From assembly GCA_035306605.1 (NCBI GenBank), contig DATGNR010000029.1: 64,000 nucleotides of DNA; one strand, written 5' to 3'. Source of the stretch: Xanthomarina sp035306605 (GTDB taxonomy: Bacteria > Bacteroidota > Bacteroidia > Flavobacteriales > Flavobacteriaceae). This document shows positions 26,151-35,976 of this stretch, one piece after another. Both the position numbers and the translations under genes were made by a program. Each line of letters begins with the position of its first letter. The first letter of the stretch is position 1. Below the pieces are notes generated by a model that was not told the origin of the DNA, did no database searches, and saw only the letters and a list, made by a program, of their open reading frames with translations.

Positions 26151-26521
26151 AGATGGAATTATTTGCGTTGAAAGATACTATTTTTTTAATAATCTAGGGT
26201 TCCAAAAATAGTCGTTAACGAAAGTGCCATTGACTATAATTTGCGAAATATATTAAAATTCTAATTTATTATTAAAAACTTATATAGAATCTAAATCGGA
26301 AGGTTTTTTTATCATTTTTTAATGTGAAGGATGAAATTATAGAAATTTCAATCTAGCTAGATGGGACTTCAAAAAGAAATTAGAGTACAAAGCTTACTGA
26401 AACATTTATCTAGGAAACCTTCGTAATTAGGAAAGATCCGTTTATATTAAAATTAAAATCCCGTCACAACCGATAAACGGAATGATGACGGGATTTTTAT
26501 ATTAATTATAAACTAACTTTC
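26151..26521. other. Gap between tonB and the remB-like gene
   Basis: 371 bases, AT-rich, no open frame of note. It holds the tonB terminator at its right end and, at 26203-26210 on the minus strand, TATTTTTG (a TAnnTTTG match) about 53 bases before the remB-like start, without a TTG partner. Nothing recognisable lies between 26215 and 26450. Confidence 0.6.
26455..26497 (-). terminator. Terminator after tonB
   Basis: AAAATCCCGTCA and TGACGGGATTTT form a perfect 12-bp stem around a 19-base loop, 25 bases beyond the tonB stop; T-rich sequence follows on the minus strand. Confidence 0.85.
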
Positions 26522-27241
26522 TTAGTCTTGTACTTGGAATTTTATAGGTAAGAAGTATGGTACTCTTACTGCTTTTCCACGTTGTTTTCCTGGTTGCATT
26601 TTAGGTAATAAACCTACCACACGAATAGCTTCTTGTTCTAATCTTGGGTGTGGAGCTCTTGCTTTTACATCTACAATTTCTCCTGTTTTATCAATTTTAA
26701 AGAACACACTAATTCTTTGGATACCACTTAAACCTAAATCTCCAGCTAAATCAGTATTAAATTTATTTGCAATGAACTTACTTAACTTTTCGTTCATACA
26801 TGCTTTTTTAGCTTCGTTATTTCCACTTTCACATCCAGGGAACACAGGAACATTTTCAATTACAGCAAAAGGCACCTCAACATCTTCTTCAACCTCTTCT
26901 ACAAACACCTCTTCAACTTCAATAATTTCTTCTTCCTGATTTGTTTCTGTAGATTCAATAACTGTTTCTTCAACCTCTTCCTCATCTTCTACTACCTCAA
27001 TAACCTCAGGTGCAGCTGGTGGTGGTGGCGGAGGTGGTGGAGTTTGTAATTGCTCAGTAATTGGAATTTCTTCCTCAAACTCGTCATCTAGATTTAACAT
27101 CCCAATATCGATAGCTTCCTTATCATAAGTCTTATAGTTAATAGCTGTGTACGTTATAAATAACATTAACGCCATTCCAACTGCGAAGAACAGGGAGCTA
27201 TTACGACCTACGTTTGATTTCGGATTTTTCTTTTGTTCCAT
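26522..27241 (-). CDS. Energy transducer TonB
   Basis: Couples the inner-membrane proton-motive force (via ExbBD) to outer-membrane TonB-dependent transporters. The 239 aa protein has an N-terminal anchor (about residues 17-34), a proline stretch at 70-78 followed by a strongly acidic Glu/Val linker (about 80-125), and a C-terminal TonB domain (about 132-239) with VFPGCE, ISVFFKIDKTGEI and LPKMQPGKQRGK. The acidic rather than Lys-Pro linker is typical of some Bacteroidetes TonB proteins. ExbB/ExbD are not in this window. It is separated from vanZ by 67 bases. Confidence 0.93.
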   Translation of the reverse strand: MEQKKNPKSNVGRNSSLFFAVGMALMLFITYTAINYKTYDKEAIDIGMLNLDDEFEEEIPITEQLQTPPPPPPPPAAPEVIEVVEDEEEVEETVIESTETNQEEEIIEVEEVFVEEVEEDVEVPFAVIENVPVFPGCESGNNEAKKACMNEKLSKFIANKFNTDLAGDLGLSGIQRISVFFKIDKTGEIVDVKARAPHPRLEQEAIRVVGLLPKMQPGKQRGKAVRVPYFLPIKFQVQD

Positions 27242-27308
27242 GATTTTTAATTTTCCTGAGTGCTAAAATAACCAATTCTTTGGCAATAATGCAAACGATT
27301 AATATTTT

Positions 27309-27683
27309 TTAACGTCTAAGTTTTATTTTGCTATTTATTAAAATAGCTGCTAATAATACCCCTAAAGTATTTGCTAGAATATCTAACAAATCGAAACTTC
27401 TAGATGATGTTACCAGCCATTGCATTACTTCAATAATTATACCAAACGTAATTGAAATTACTATTGTTGTAAATATACCTTTTATTTTACCGAAATTAAA
27501 TTTGAAATAAAAAGTATTAAACCAGAGCCAAGTAAATAGTGCATAAGCCAAAAAATGAAATATTTTATCGCTAAAAGATGGTACTACATCTTTAACCGAG
27601 CTTAAATCAAGTTTGACTAAACTTACTACTACAAGTGCAAGGGTGTAAGAAATAGCAATTAATAATGCTTGTTTTTTAAGCAC
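27309..27683 (-). CDS. VanZ family membrane protein
   Basis: Small membrane protein of 124 aa with four predicted helices (about residues 5-22, 40-60, 71-90, 101-118). The conserved family elements are DKIFHFLAYALF (helix 2) and FGIIIEVMQ with FDLLDILANTLGV. VanZ relatives are linked to low-level teicoplanin resistance in Gram-positives, but most members have no known role, and this call says nothing about resistance here. It overlaps gcvH by 8 bases. Confidence 0.9.
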   Translation of the reverse strand: MLKKQALLIAISYTLALVVVSLVKLDLSSVKDVVPSFSDKIFHFLAYALFTWLWFNTFYFKFNFGKIKGIFTTIVISITFGIIIEVMQWLVTSSRSFDLLDILANTLGVLLAAILINSKIKLRR

Positions 27684-28056
27684 CTATTAATTCTCTATAA
27701 GCGTCTGCAGACAGTAATCCTTCTACTTGAGATACGTCTGAACATTTAACTTTTATCATCCAACCATCGCCGTAAGGATCGCTATTTACTTTTTCTGGCT
27801 CGTCTTCAAGGGATTCGTTAAATTCAATAATTTCTCCCGAAACAGGTAGGATTAAATCTGAAACTGTTTTTACAGCTTCAACTGTGCCAAAAATTTCTTC
27901 GGCCTCTAGGGTTTCGTCTAAAGTTTCAACCTCTACGTATACGATGTCCCCTAATTCACTTTGAGCAAAATCTGTAATTCCAACGGTAGCTACATCGCCA
28001 TCCATTTTTACCCATTCATGATCTTTAGTGTACTTTAAATTTGATGGAATATTCAT
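27676..28056 (-). CDS. gcvH: Glycine cleavage system H protein
   Basis: Lipoyl carrier of the glycine cleavage system, shuttling the aminomethyl group between GcvP and GcvT; cytoplasmic. At 126 aa it is the normal length, with HEWVKMDGDVATVGITDFAQ near the start and the lipoylated Lys in GTVEAVKTVSDL (about Lys64). The other cleavage genes are not here; gcvH placed after sprA and before vanZ is a familiar flavobacterial order. It has a strong promoter of its own in the 61-base gap after sprA. Confidence 0.96.
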   Translation of the reverse strand: MNIPSNLKYTKDHEWVKMDGDVATVGITDFAQSELGDIVYVEVETLDETLEAEEIFGTVEAVKTVSDLILPVSGEIIEFNESLEDEPEKVNSDPYGDGWMIKVKCSDVSQVEGLLSADAYRELIGA

Positions 28057-28077
28057 TTCTAATTGTATTTATTTTCG

Positions 28078-28107
28078 CAAATGTATTTATTCAAACGGTA
28101 ATATCAA
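28078..28107 (-). promoter_or_regulatory. Strong promoter for gcvH-vanZ
   Basis: Minus strand: TTG (28107-28105), 19 bases, then TACATTTG (28085-28078), a full match to the flavobacterial TTG...TAnnTTTG promoter. The predicted leader is about 15 bases. Confidence 0.7.
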
Positions 28108-28117
28108 ATAGATTTCA

Positions 28118-31100
28118 CTAATTACCGAAATTATATCTTAAAGTAATTCCAGAACGTATAGTTGTTTGTGGATATGCAGTTGAAATAGCGTATTCTGAAA
28201 ACATATAATCAAAGTAGAAAATTCCAGTTAAGTTTTTACTAAATGAATAATCTGCTGTTAGTTTTCCTGACCAAACTGTTTGTCCTGAAGTTATTTGGTT
28301 GTTCATTACATCCAAATATCTAATTATGGTTTCGTTTCGTCTGTATGATAAATCCGCCTTAAAATTTAAATCGCTTACAATTCTCTTGGTTGGACCTGCT
28401 AATTTAGAATTTATCCTAACGTCCTTAATTCTGTAACCTAAACCAACAATATATTCGTTTCCTTGAATTTCTGTCATCAAGTTATTATCAAAACTTAAAG
28501 AAAGTAGCCTGTCTTTTTTGATTTCGGCCAAAATCTTTACCGAGTTTTTCATTTCCATATCAATTCGCACTAATGGACTAAACATTTCGGTTAAGTTAAT
28601 GTTACTATATAAAATTTCGTTTTTAAAATTCCCTCCTTGGTCCAGTGCTTCTGGTTCTGACGGATCATAATCTAAATTAGATCTGAATTGATTAATAGTA
28701 TATGATGCTCTATAACCATGGATTAATGAGAAACGTTTAAAGCGCTGTTTAAACCATTTCATATTCATTAAACCCGTATATTTTATATCCCAATTTGGAA
28801 TTGGGAAATCTTTAATAGCTGAAAGCGAGACTCCACCAGCATCCTGTCCAGAATATGCTGCTAGGAATGATGGCAATAATACAGATTGGCTGTTTTTACC
28901 GAATCCAACTGGATAGCCTTCTGTGTCTACCGGATAACTTGTGGTCCCGTAATGAGACTCGGCTAGTCTATTTGCTACTTTTAATCTGTTTGCCCTAAAA
29001 TCATCAAAAGATGCAGATTGGGTTTCATCACTTTTACTGAAAGCTGTTTTTATAAGAATAGTAGAAATACTAAAGTTTCCAAAACTATTAGGTGTTAATG
29101 ATTCATATTCAAGACCATCTCCATAGTCGTTAATTCTATAGTTTTCCGTATAATTTTCTGCTAACAACCTATTTCCAACTAGATCAATTTTTAAGTCCTT
29201 TAACGGCTCTACATTAGCAGAGTAATCCAATTGTTTAGTTTTTACTGCTGTATATTGTTCGTTGAAATCTGGGTATAGCGTTAACCATCCGTTTTTAGCA
29301 GCAAGGTGTCTTACATCGCTTTGACTTCCAAAAGTAAACCCGATTGTTGGTTTTAAAGTTCCAATAAAACCAGGAGTTCTTAAATATCCTGGCAGATATG
29401 TTCCATTAGTTTCAGAGTAATTTAATTGAACTCTTTTTAAACTTGTTAAAATATCTATTCCCGCGTTAGCCAATTTCTGACTACCATTATTAGCTTTCGC
29501 TGGTTTTGAAGCTCTTCTTTCGGCATCACTATCCGTTCTGTTTGCTGTTATCGGTCTTGATGTTGGTGCTGGCGTTCTTCTTACCGTTTTCTTTTTAAGC
29601 CCTACATAATTATAGAACTTATTCATATTTAATGTACTGTTAATATTGTGTCTATTGGCATTAGAAACGGTATTCCCTAAGTCGTAAACTTGTCCATCTA
29701 CCTCAAGGTTACCAAATAAATCTGATCCTTTTTGCCATTGAAAATCTCCACTATAAGAATAGGTTGCATCCACAAAACTTAATGCTGGAATTTTTTTCAG
29801 AGGAATATCATAATTAACCGTAAGTTGTTGGAACTGTCTGTTTGGATCTCCAAAATCGAAAAAGCCATCCCATACAGTCAAACTTGGATCCTGTTCGCCA
29901 TTAATAATATTGTTTTGGAAATAATTTCTTACAATATTATTGTTTGAGGCTGTCAAGTTTACCTGAAGCGATTTTGTTAAGTTATAATTAATTGTGTATT
30001 GATAATCGAAGGTGTAGTTTCTTCTGTAAAATTCGTCAAGACCAATATTATTACCCGTTAAATCGATTTCTCTAAACTTTTGCTGATTAAACTGACGGTT
30101 AATATTTGTATTTACTGTGAAGTTTGATGGCAAGGGATTAAAATTAAAATCCTTTAATAGTTTCCAATATTCTCCAGTAAATAATGAATCTCTATTTTTA
30201 AAAGGTTCTATGGAAACAGGTTGGAAACTATAAGCATAATTAACCCCTGCTCTCACCGTTTGGTCAATAGAGTTTTCAATTTCAAAATCTCTGTGTTTTA
30301 TTTTATTGTAGGAATAATTAAATGTCAAGTTTTCTACATCGTAGAATCGAGCTTTAGAATCGTTGGTTTTAATTTTTCTAACACCTATAAAGTTTATACT
30401 TCTACGTTTTGTATAATTTTCAGATTGCTCTCTAATATCATCTTCCTCTTCACTAGAAGTTGCAGCGTCTAACCTGGATTCTAAAGTTAAATCTTTATAG
30501 TATTCATCGTACTTCGGCGTGATCAATTCTTCTCCTTGCCCATAATTAAAAGGAATTTGAATGCCCCATTTTGGTGGTAGTAATTGACCAATATTTACGT
30601 TTGTTACAACATCATATTGTTCCACATCTTCTCTACTCCTCTGATTTGGACCTTGTTCAATGGAACCAAAACCAGTAGTGCTTTTTCTTCCTGTAGCGCT
30701 TACATTGGCAAAATCTGCAAAGTTAGTATCCATGGTTAAAATTGCTGCCCAACCTCCTTCGTTATCCATATCGGATAAGCGCAATTCGTTAAACCACAAT
30801 TCCGCACATTTATCTACACCTGCTGCGTTTTTAACTCCAACCATCAAAGTTCTAATGTCTCCAAAATTTGGATTACCAATAATACCTATACGTTCCTGAC
30901 CAAGTACATAGGGTGCATATTCCGGAACTGGATTTTCACTTAATGCATCATCAATAACATCATAAAAAGTTGGGGTTGGATTTGCAAGGGTTCCGTTGCT
31001 AATCCCTTTTGATTTAATATCCTGAAGTAAACTTAAAGCTAAATTTATTTCGTTTTCAGTTGGCCAAAGCAATTCTCTACTTGTTCCGGCGCTAACTTTA

Positions 31101-34100
31101 AGTGGTACTTCTATTTGATAGTAGTTTTGGGTTAAATCGTTACCCATTCTTATAAAACCTACCAAGTCCTCATCGTCTAAACCTGTGATATCACCTTCTT
31201 CAGCATGAATAAACATTCTTAAACGTTTAAATTGGCGCATGTCTACATTAATATTTTTGTAAACGGCTCTTGCATCATGAGATTCTAGGTCGCAAACTCT
31301 TAACACTAAAGATTGTTCGTTCTGACGAATAACGGTGTTGTTGTTATAATACTCTTCAGGTTCTACTCCTGGAGGAGAAATGTATATTCCATCGTTTTCG
31401 ATGGTTCCAATAACACCTACTGAAAACTCTGTATTATCTAAATTAGGATCTCCACCATCCTCATCTAAAGTTAGGCCGTATCTTCTCCAGTCACTTCTTA
31501 CTAAATCTAAAGTACCAAATCTAAAAACTGTTTTTTCAGAAAACTCCTTTAAATACATACGTGAAAAACGAATAGACCTCATGTCCGAAATTCCTCCAAT
31601 TGCTCCAGTATAATCTGAAACAGGAATTCTAAACTGTATCCATCTTGGAGTAACAGTTTGGCCATTAGGTAAGGTTCTAACTTGATCTTGCTTAATATCA
31701 ACTATATATGGATTGTTGATATTTAAAGTACCAGGGGTCAAATTTAATTCGTACTCATAATAACTATCTATGGTATTCATAGTGTTATCACGATTAATAT
31801 CTTCTACATCTGGTTGAGTTGTAGAGCCACGATTGGTATCTGAAAATTCAGAAGGAGAGTTTCCTTCTACGCCATTATATCGTTTGTATCTTTCAAAAAT
31901 ATCTCCTTCAGTATTCAGGAAATACTTATAATTATCATTTGAAGGATCGTCTAAAGCCGCAAAATCAGGAAATGCTAGTCTTTCTTCTGCGTCATTATAT
32001 CCATCGTAGCCCACATCTTGATTAGCTCGTTCTTGTCCGTTAGTGTCGAAGGCATAAATTAAGGATTGGTTTTGAGGATAAACCGTTCCCCATGAATCTG
32101 AAACCGGTAAAACACCAATTACATTTCCGTCAGCAGGCAAACCATTTTCATATAATTTCCTACCATCCTTTACAATATCTTCTGAAATATTACCTAAGTT
32201 AAATACAAGTTTCCCTCCAGGATTAGAAGTGTTTTCTTGGAAAGGATCCTGTAGCCAGAATTCGATATATTCCACATTCGCTTGTTCAAAATCCGTTGAA
32301 GTTAAAGCTCTTGTTATACCTGCCCAACTCTTCTGTGGGTCTAACAAAGTATTGCTGTTAATATCAATATCTGTAGTTTGGAAATTATATGGCCCTCTTT
32401 CTTCAGGATAATATGCTAAATCTAAAGTATTAACTACAGTAGATTGTCCTTGAGCAACATCTTGATTTGGGAACAATTCTTGAATGAAAACACGGCTTGT
32501 ATAAAGATTAGAAATATCGTCGTCCGAAATACCATTTGGACTTCTGCTTCCGTAAAAAATTGGGTCGATATTGTACCAGTTTAACATGGCTCTGTTGAAG
32601 CCCTGTTCTATTCCGTTAATGTTATCATTATTCCCATTAATTCCATGGGGTCTACTAGATAAGAACCATGATTGAGGTGATTTTAAATCGATGGAATTTT
32701 GAGAGCCTTCAAAATCGTCTACATAAGAAGTTGCTTCACCGTTAAACTCCGTTCCTTTTGGAGAACCAGGTGTTAAATAAGCAAACTCTCCTCTAAGCGA
32801 AAGATTTGATGGCACATCTGTGTCTATGTTTGGTAATTTATTAACCAATCTTGTGAAAAATGGTACTTCAGTAGAAAAATTTCCATTAATTCCAAAAATA
32901 TGGTTATTGATTGGTTCTTGATTATAGTTAGCTTTTTGTGTGATTGGCCTTTCATTTAAATGAAGCCAAGTAGCACCAATTACAAAGTTATCACTAAATT
33001 GATGGTCTACGTTAAAACCAGTAAAACGCTTTGTTTGTTGTCCAAAAACCGCATTGTTTTCAGTTGTAACTTGAATAGGTGTATTAGACGCTTTTAATGC
33101 TTCATCTAATATCTGGACAGTCCCTTGCATATAGTTTACGGTATAATCAATACCTTCAACCAACATTCTACCACCGGCTGTTACTTTAACTGAACCACGA
33201 GGCACGTTAAATGCTCCTATTGGTATTCCGTCTCCACCTGAGGATTTATAACGTCCTTTAATTTTAAACTTGTTCTTTTCTGCTGCTTCTAATGCGGCTG
33301 TTTTAGTCTGCTTATAAAGAATGTCATAAACATATTTAGCTTGGTTATCGTTATAGGTTAAGTCGTTGTTATAATCCTCACCTCCAAGAGCTAATTTGTC
33401 AAATAAATATTTCCCAAAAGGCTCTGCTTTGGTGAAAATTATTTTTCCATTTTCAGGAATAACAGTTACCCCTGGAACAAAATCGAAAAATCCATCTCCA
33501 CTAGTTTGCGGGTCGCCGTTGAAATTTAATCTATCTAAATTAAATAATCTTAATAATGTCGTATTTTCAATTAAATCTCCCGGCGGCGTGCTTCCTGTAA
33601 TTGGATTTCCATTAACATCAACCCCAAAAGTACCTCCTCCGACAGGCGTGATAAAGTTTAAAGGAGAAGCTTCGTTATAAAATATATTTAGTTTAAAATC
33701 GTCTTGACTTAATTGATATGCACCTGTGTTATAGATGTTCTTCATCATTAAGTCCCAAATTGGCTGATTAACATTTGTAATCGGGCTCTTTAATAATTTT
33801 AGAACTAATGTATTGTTGGTTACGGTAGTTATGCCACTTGGATCTGTATTTACGCCTGTAGCATCTAAGCCATCGTTAGCAAATTCACCTACTTGGTACA
33901 CTTGTCCTCCAACCGTATATTGGAATGCAACCGCTAAAACCTCGTCGTTATTTAATCTTTGATTTAAGGAAATATAACCTAATTGCGGATTTAAAGTAAA
34001 TTCTTGACCTTGTTGTAATTTTTTTGCGTTTTCTAGTTTGGCGTAATCTGAACCCTCATTAACTTGGCCAGACAAACTACCAAAACCTTGTTGTACGGTA

Positions 34101-35332
34101 GCAATATCTCGAATTTGTTGAGTAAGTACAGAACCTGAGCCTATTTTTGTTGGATCATAGTCGTTATTTTTATTACTTGGATATGCATTAGGACCTACAT
34201 TTATGAATCCTGGAGGTATAGGTTGCAATAAAATATTATTGGCATTCGGATCTGGATTTGACTCTCCTAAATCCTGTAATGCAACAATATTTCTAACATT
34301 TTCTGTATTATTGTTTCTATTTGTTATCCAAACTTCAATTCTAGTAATTTGCACATTGGAATTGATAAATGGATAGTTTTCCAAACTCTTATCGTAGTTA
34401 TCTCTAAAGTAATGTGATAAGAAATAATGCCTGTTCTCGTCGTAGTCCCTAGCGAAAAAATCAAATTCTTCAAGCGTTCCTCCGCCTTGGGCAATTACCG
34501 TTCTAGTGTCAGATTTTTGTTCAGAAAACACCCCTGTAATGGTTGTTTTACCAAATTGCAATTGCGCTTTTACACCAAATAAACTTTGAGCTCCTGTAAT
34601 TAAAGAACTGTTTAATGGCATACTAACGTTACCTACCTCAATTTTCTGGATGATATCATCTTCGGTTGGAGTGTATTCTAATTTTATTAGGTTTTGGAAA
34701 TCGAAGGTAGATTGAGTGTCGTAGTTCGCTGTTACTTGCAATCTAGTTCCTACTTTACCAAGTAAGCTTAAACTAATTCGCTGGTCAAAGTCGAAAGTAA
34801 AATTACTTCTGTTTTGAGGTGAGAATGTTGGATTATCTTGTTTGGTAAACAACACACCCAAATCCATTTCTACCGATCCTTGAGGAACAACATTTATAGT
34901 ATTTCCTCCAAATATTGTTTCAAACAATCCAGATCTAACATAAAATTCAGGCAATAAATCCTTCTGGCCGTCTTCAGTACCTGCTTTTTTACCTTCAAAT
35001 GCGTCAATTTTTTCTTTATAGTAAGCTTTTAAGTTTTCCTGTAAAACAAGTTCTCTAAACTCTTCAGGCGTTAAAATTATGGGGTATTTAATATTAAATT
35101 TCCCTACGCTTTCTGTATAAATATATCTATCTGTTAGAGGATCGTAGGTATATTTGGACTCAATACTTGAAGGATTAGGCATGTGTATATTTCCTAAAGA
35201 AAACCCCGTACTTGTAGAGTCCTGAGGTGTTGGTATTACCTGAGAGAACGAATAAAGACTAAAAAGCAATAACGCGCTTAATAGAAAATTTTGTCTGCTT
35301 GTTTTTAAATACTTTGTATGGGTTGCACTCAA
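28118..35332 (-). CDS. sprA: SprA, outer-membrane translocon of the type IX secretion system
   Basis: Giant outer-membrane beta-barrel (2404 aa) forming the T9SS pore that exports sorting-domain cargo and gliding adhesins. The signal peptide covers about residues 1-31 (ending SFSQ). Family signatures appear through its length, including FTFDFDQRISLSLLGKVG near residue 180, an SNLSLRGEFAYL segment near 860, GSPKGTEFNGEATSYVDDFEGSQ just after, and TAAFSKSDETQ-like strands late on, ending in a C-terminal barrel strand with GITLRYNFGN. The length matches known SprA/Sov proteins. It starts 5 bases after ruvA. The other T9SS core genes (gldK-N, porV) are not in this window. Confidence 0.97.
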   Translation of the reverse strand: MSATHTKYLKTSRQNFLLSALLLFSLYSFSQVIPTPQDSTSTGFSLGNIHMPNPSSIESKYTYDPLTDRYIYTESVGKFNIKYPIILTPEEFRELVLQENLKAYYKEKIDAFEGKKAGTEDGQKDLLPEFYVRSGLFETIFGGNTINVVPQGSVEMDLGVLFTKQDNPTFSPQNRSNFTFDFDQRISLSLLGKVGTRLQVTANYDTQSTFDFQNLIKLEYTPTEDDIIQKIEVGNVSMPLNSSLITGAQSLFGVKAQLQFGKTTITGVFSEQKSDTRTVIAQGGGTLEEFDFFARDYDENRHYFLSHYFRDNYDKSLENYPFINSNVQITRIEVWITNRNNNTENVRNIVALQDLGESNPDPNANNILLQPIPPGFINVGPNAYPSNKNNDYDPTKIGSGSVLTQQIRDIATVQQGFGSLSGQVNEGSDYAKLENAKKLQQGQEFTLNPQLGYISLNQRLNNDEVLAVAFQYTVGGQVYQVGEFANDGLDATGVNTDPSGITTVTNNTLVLKLLKSPITNVNQPIWDLMMKNIYNTGAYQLSQDDFKLNIFYNEASPLNFITPVGGGTFGVDVNGNPITGSTPPGDLIENTTLLRLFNLDRLNFNGDPQTSGDGFFDFVPGVTVIPENGKIIFTKAEPFGKYLFDKLALGGEDYNNDLTYNDNQAKYVYDILYKQTKTAALEAAEKNKFKIKGRYKSSGGDGIPIGAFNVPRGSVKVTAGGRMLVEGIDYTVNYMQGTVQILDEALKASNTPIQVTTENNAVFGQQTKRFTGFNVDHQFSDNFVIGATWLHLNERPITQKANYNQEPINNHIFGINGNFSTEVPFFTRLVNKLPNIDTDVPSNLSLRGEFAYLTPGSPKGTEFNGEATSYVDDFEGSQNSIDLKSPQSWFLSSRPHGINGNNDNINGIEQGFNRAMLNWYNIDPIFYGSRSPNGISDDDISNLYTSRVFIQELFPNQDVAQGQSTVVNTLDLAYYPEERGPYNFQTTDIDINSNTLLDPQKSWAGITRALTSTDFEQANVEYIEFWLQDPFQENTSNPGGKLVFNLGNISEDIVKDGRKLYENGLPADGNVIGVLPVSDSWGTVYPQNQSLIYAFDTNGQERANQDVGYDGYNDAEERLAFPDFAALDDPSNDNYKYFLNTEGDIFERYKRYNGVEGNSPSEFSDTNRGSTTQPDVEDINRDNTMNTIDSYYEYELNLTPGTLNINNPYIVDIKQDQVRTLPNGQTVTPRWIQFRIPVSDYTGAIGGISDMRSIRFSRMYLKEFSEKTVFRFGTLDLVRSDWRRYGLTLDEDGGDPNLDNTEFSVGVIGTIENDGIYISPPGVEPEEYYNNNTVIRQNEQSLVLRVCDLESHDARAVYKNINVDMRQFKRLRMFIHAEEGDITGLDDEDLVGFIRMGNDLTQNYYQIEVPLKVSAGTSRELLWPTENEINLALSLLQDIKSKGISNGTLANPTPTFYDVIDDALSENPVPEYAPYVLGQERIGIIGNPNFGDIRTLMVGVKNAAGVDKCAELWFNELRLSDMDNEGGWAAILTMDTNFADFANVSATGRKSTTGFGSIEQGPNQRSREDVEQYDVVTNVNIGQLLPPKWGIQIPFNYGQGEELITPKYDEYYKDLTLESRLDAATSSEEEDDIREQSENYTKRRSINFIGVRKIKTNDSKARFYDVENLTFNYSYNKIKHRDFEIENSIDQTVRAGVNYAYSFQPVSIEPFKNRDSLFTGEYWKLLKDFNFNPLPSNFTVNTNINRQFNQQKFREIDLTGNNIGLDEFYRRNYTFDYQYTINYNLTKSLQVNLTASNNNIVRNYFQNNIINGEQDPSLTVWDGFFDFGDPNRQFQQLTVNYDIPLKKIPALSFVDATYSYSGDFQWQKGSDLFGNLEVDGQVYDLGNTVSNANRHNINSTLNMNKFYNYVGLKKKTVRRTPAPTSRPITANRTDSDAERRASKPAKANNGSQKLANAGIDILTSLKRVQLNYSETNGTYLPGYLRTPGFIGTLKPTIGFTFGSQSDVRHLAAKNGWLTLYPDFNEQYTAVKTKQLDYSANVEPLKDLKIDLVGNRLLAENYTENYRINDYGDGLEYESLTPNSFGNFSISTILIKTAFSKSDETQSASFDDFRANRLKVANRLAESHYGTTSYPVDTEGYPVGFGKNSQSVLLPSFLAAYSGQDAGGVSLSAIKDFPIPNWDIKYTGLMNMKWFKQRFKRFSLIHGYRASYTINQFRSNLDYDPSEPEALDQGGNFKNEILYSNINLTEMFSPLVRIDMEMKNSVKILAEIKKDRLLSLSFDNNLMTEIQGNEYIVGLGYRIKDVRINSKLAGPTKRIVSDLNFKADLSYRRNETIIRYLDVMNNQITSGQTVWSGKLTADYSFSKNLTGIFYFDYMFSEYAISTAYPQTTIRSGITLRYNFGN

Positions 35333-35337
35333 ATCTT

Positions 35338-35925
35338 TTACAATTTTTTTAAGGCCTGTTTGATAATATCTTCTACACTAGCATCTGGTTGGCTGGATAC
35401 AATTTTCTCCACCACACGTTCGGATTGTTTTTTATTAAATCCAAGAACTTCTAAAGCAGATAACGCTTCGTCCTTGTTTGTATTGCTTTTAGGGGTTGAA
35501 AGTTCATCAATATCGTAAACTTTCAAAATTTTGTCTTTTAAATCCAAAATTACTCGTTGAGCTGTTTTTGCACCAATTCCTTTTATAGATTGAATTAATG
35601 CAACATCTCCTACAGCAATTCCTTCTCTTACTTGTTTAGGTGTTAATGAAGACAACATGGTTCTGGCTATACTAGCTCCTACTCCACTTACAGAAATTAA
35701 TAATCTAAAAATCTCCCTTTCAGCTAAAGAAGAAAACCCAAATAAAGTATGGGAATCCTCTTTAACTTGGAGATGAGTGTATAATTTGATGTTTTCTTGA
35801 TCTGGTATATGTGAAAACGTATGCAAAGAAATGTTCAACAAATAACCAACACCATTACAATCTATAACAACATCTGTTGGATTTTTCTCTACAAGCTTTC
35901 CTTGAATATGTGTAATCATTAACAA
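35338..35925 (-). CDS. ruvA: Holliday junction branch migration protein RuvA
   Basis: Binds four-way DNA junctions as a tetramer and loads the RuvB motor; cytoplasmic. The 195 aa protein has the N-terminal OB-fold (GKLVEKNPTDVVIDCNGVGY), a helix-hairpin-helix region with ISVSGVGASIARTML and IKGIGAKTAQRVILDLKDK, and a C-terminal RuvB-interacting domain. It lies 5 bases before sprA and 51 bases after maeB. Its partner ruvB is 3.4 kb upstream on the same strand, separated by maeB and queG. Confidence 0.96.
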   Translation of the reverse strand: MLMITHIQGKLVEKNPTDVVIDCNGVGYLLNISLHTFSHIPDQENIKLYTHLQVKEDSHTLFGFSSLAEREIFRLLISVSGVGASIARTMLSSLTPKQVREGIAVGDVALIQSIKGIGAKTAQRVILDLKDKILKVYDIDELSTPKSNTNKDEALSALEVLGFNKKQSERVVEKIVSSQPDASVEDIIKQALKKL

Positions 35926-35976
35926 AATTTTAGTAAACTCTCAAATGTAATAAAATTATTTACACTATAATGCCCT